Assembly: GCF_000478605.2 (NCBI RefSeq)
Contig: NZ_ASHX02000001.1
Coordinates: 434,001 to 498,000, forward strand
Source: Streptomyces thermolilacinus SPC6
GTDB taxonomy: Bacteria; Actinomycetota; Actinomycetes; Streptomycetales; Streptomycetaceae
Direction: 5' to 3'
DNA: 64,000 nucleotides
Position numbers and translations under genes: made by a program. The notes beneath the pieces were generated by a model. That model saw only the letters and a program-made list of their open reading frames with translations. It did not search any database and was not told where the DNA came from. Numbering within the stretch: the first letter of the stretch is position 1; each line of letters opens with the position of its first letter. This document shows positions 63,399 through 64,000 of the stretch, one piece after another.

Positions 63399-64000
63399 AT
63401 GCCACTGAAGATCGCCGTGTTCGGCGCGGGCAGCATCGGCTGCCACCTGGGCGGCCTCCTCGCCGCCGTCTGCGAGGTGACCCTGATCGGCCGCCCCGCC
63501 GCGATGGAGACCGTACGGGAACGGGGCCTGCGGCTGACGGGCGGCGGCCGCCCGGACGCGCGCGTGCCCCCGGCGCTGCTGCGGGCGTCGAGTGCGGCAC
63601 CGGACGTGTCGGGAGCCGACTACGTGCTGGTCACCGTGAAGTCCGGGGCGACGCGTGAGGCGGCCGAGGTGATCGGCCCGCACCTGGGCGCGCACACGGT
63701 CGTGGTGAGCTTCCAGAACGGCCTGCGGAACCCGGAGGTGCTGCGGTCGGCCCTGCCGGCGGGCACTTCGGTGCTGGCGGGCATGGTCCCGTACAACGTG
63801 GTGCGCAGCGGCCCCGCCGCCTTCCACCAGGGCACGGCGGGCGCGCTGATGGTGGACGACGTGCCGGACGCGGGCGCCCTGGTGGCGGCGCTGCGGCGGG
63901 CGGGGCTGGAGGTCGAGCAGCGCGGTGACATGCGGCGGGTGCAGTACGCGAAGCTGCTGATGAACCTGAACAACGCGGTGAACGCCCTGTCGGGGCTGCC
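63399..64000 (+). CDS. Ketopantoate reductase family protein (partial, runs off the window)
   Basis: The first 200 codons are present from ATG at 63399. The N-terminal Rossmann motif is IAVFGAGSIGCHLGGLLAA, followed by VTLIGRPAAMETVRERGLRL, YVLVTVKSGATREAAEVI, SFQNGLRNPEVL and the catalytic-region start YAKLLMNLNNAVNALSGL, all typical of PanE/ApbA. It would reduce 2-dehydropantoate to pantoate with NADPH, but Streptomyces have several such paralogues, so the substrate is uncertain. The end lies beyond base 64000. Confidence 0.88.
   Translation, partial: MPLKIAVFGAGSIGCHLGGLLAAVCEVTLIGRPAAMETVRERGLRLTGGGRPDARVPPALLRASSAAPDVSGADYVLVTVKSGATREAAEVIGPHLGAHTVVVSFQNGLRNPEVLRSALPAGTSVLAGMVPYNVVRSGPAAFHQGTAGALMVDDVPDAGALVAALRRAGLEVEQRGDMRRVQYAKLLMNLNNAVNALSGL

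Overview
The window is very GC-rich, uses many GTG starts and short 4-bp stop/start overlaps, and carries typical Streptomyces families: secreted GH51/GH43 with CBM42, a Csp3 copper store, DUF1622 and DUF350 membrane proteins, a WGR-propeller protein, an HpnR-like radical SAM enzyme, a large LuxR (LAL) regulator and an ECF sigma factor with a C-terminal extension. It looks like a chromosomal segment of a Streptomyces or a close relative. I see no tRNA, rRNA, insertion sequence or CRISPR array.

Region 1 (1-5.4 kb) is polysaccharide use: the end of a sugar ABC permease overlapping a GH3 glycosidase (a bxlG-bxlA-like pair), then a CebR-type operator and a secreted GH9 cellulase with CBM2. Region 2 (5.4-15.3 kb) holds an MFS exporter divergent from an XRE/MmyB-type regulator, a GerMN lipoprotein, a secreted S8 protease with P-domain, an LAL regulator and a chagasin-like (I42) lipoprotein. 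Region 3 (15.4-21 kb) is metal homeostasis: an iron-siderophore ABC operon behind a near-consensus DmdR/IdeR box, then a zinc-limitation pair (cysteine-free L32 paralogue plus COG0523 GTPase) behind a candidate Zur box.

Region 4 (21-40.4 kb) is an L-arabinose/arabinan regulon: secreted GH51 and GH43-CBM42 arabinofuranosidases, araD, a LacI-type regulator, a YtfQ/R/T-YjfF-like furanose importer with a GalM-like protein, then araB and araA. Four related 14-bp palindromes lie in the two control regions and suggest one local regulator. An alditol-oxidase homologue and a canonical GalM follow.

Region 5 (40.7-64 kb) is a mosaic of accessory and housekeeping genes: Csp3, a coiled-coil protein divergent from a MerR-type regulator fused to two beta-sliding-clamp domains, an ArsR-like regulator, a beta-propeller lipoprotein, a rhomboid protease, gluconokinase with a glucose-dehydrogenase-like enzyme, small membrane proteins, DUF488, FUSC, an FMN reductase, SRPBCC, DUF350, WGR-propeller, a PGRP amidase, an SGNH hydrolase, a sigma factor fused to a zinc anti-sigma motif, a membrane span and an extracellular CAP domain, a second CAP protein, a CU044_2847/TCAD1-like protein, HpnR, and the start of a ketopantoate reductase. 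The two most unusual objects are the MerR-clamp fusion (42587-43654) and the sigma-ZAS-TM-CAP polypeptide (58133-60034).
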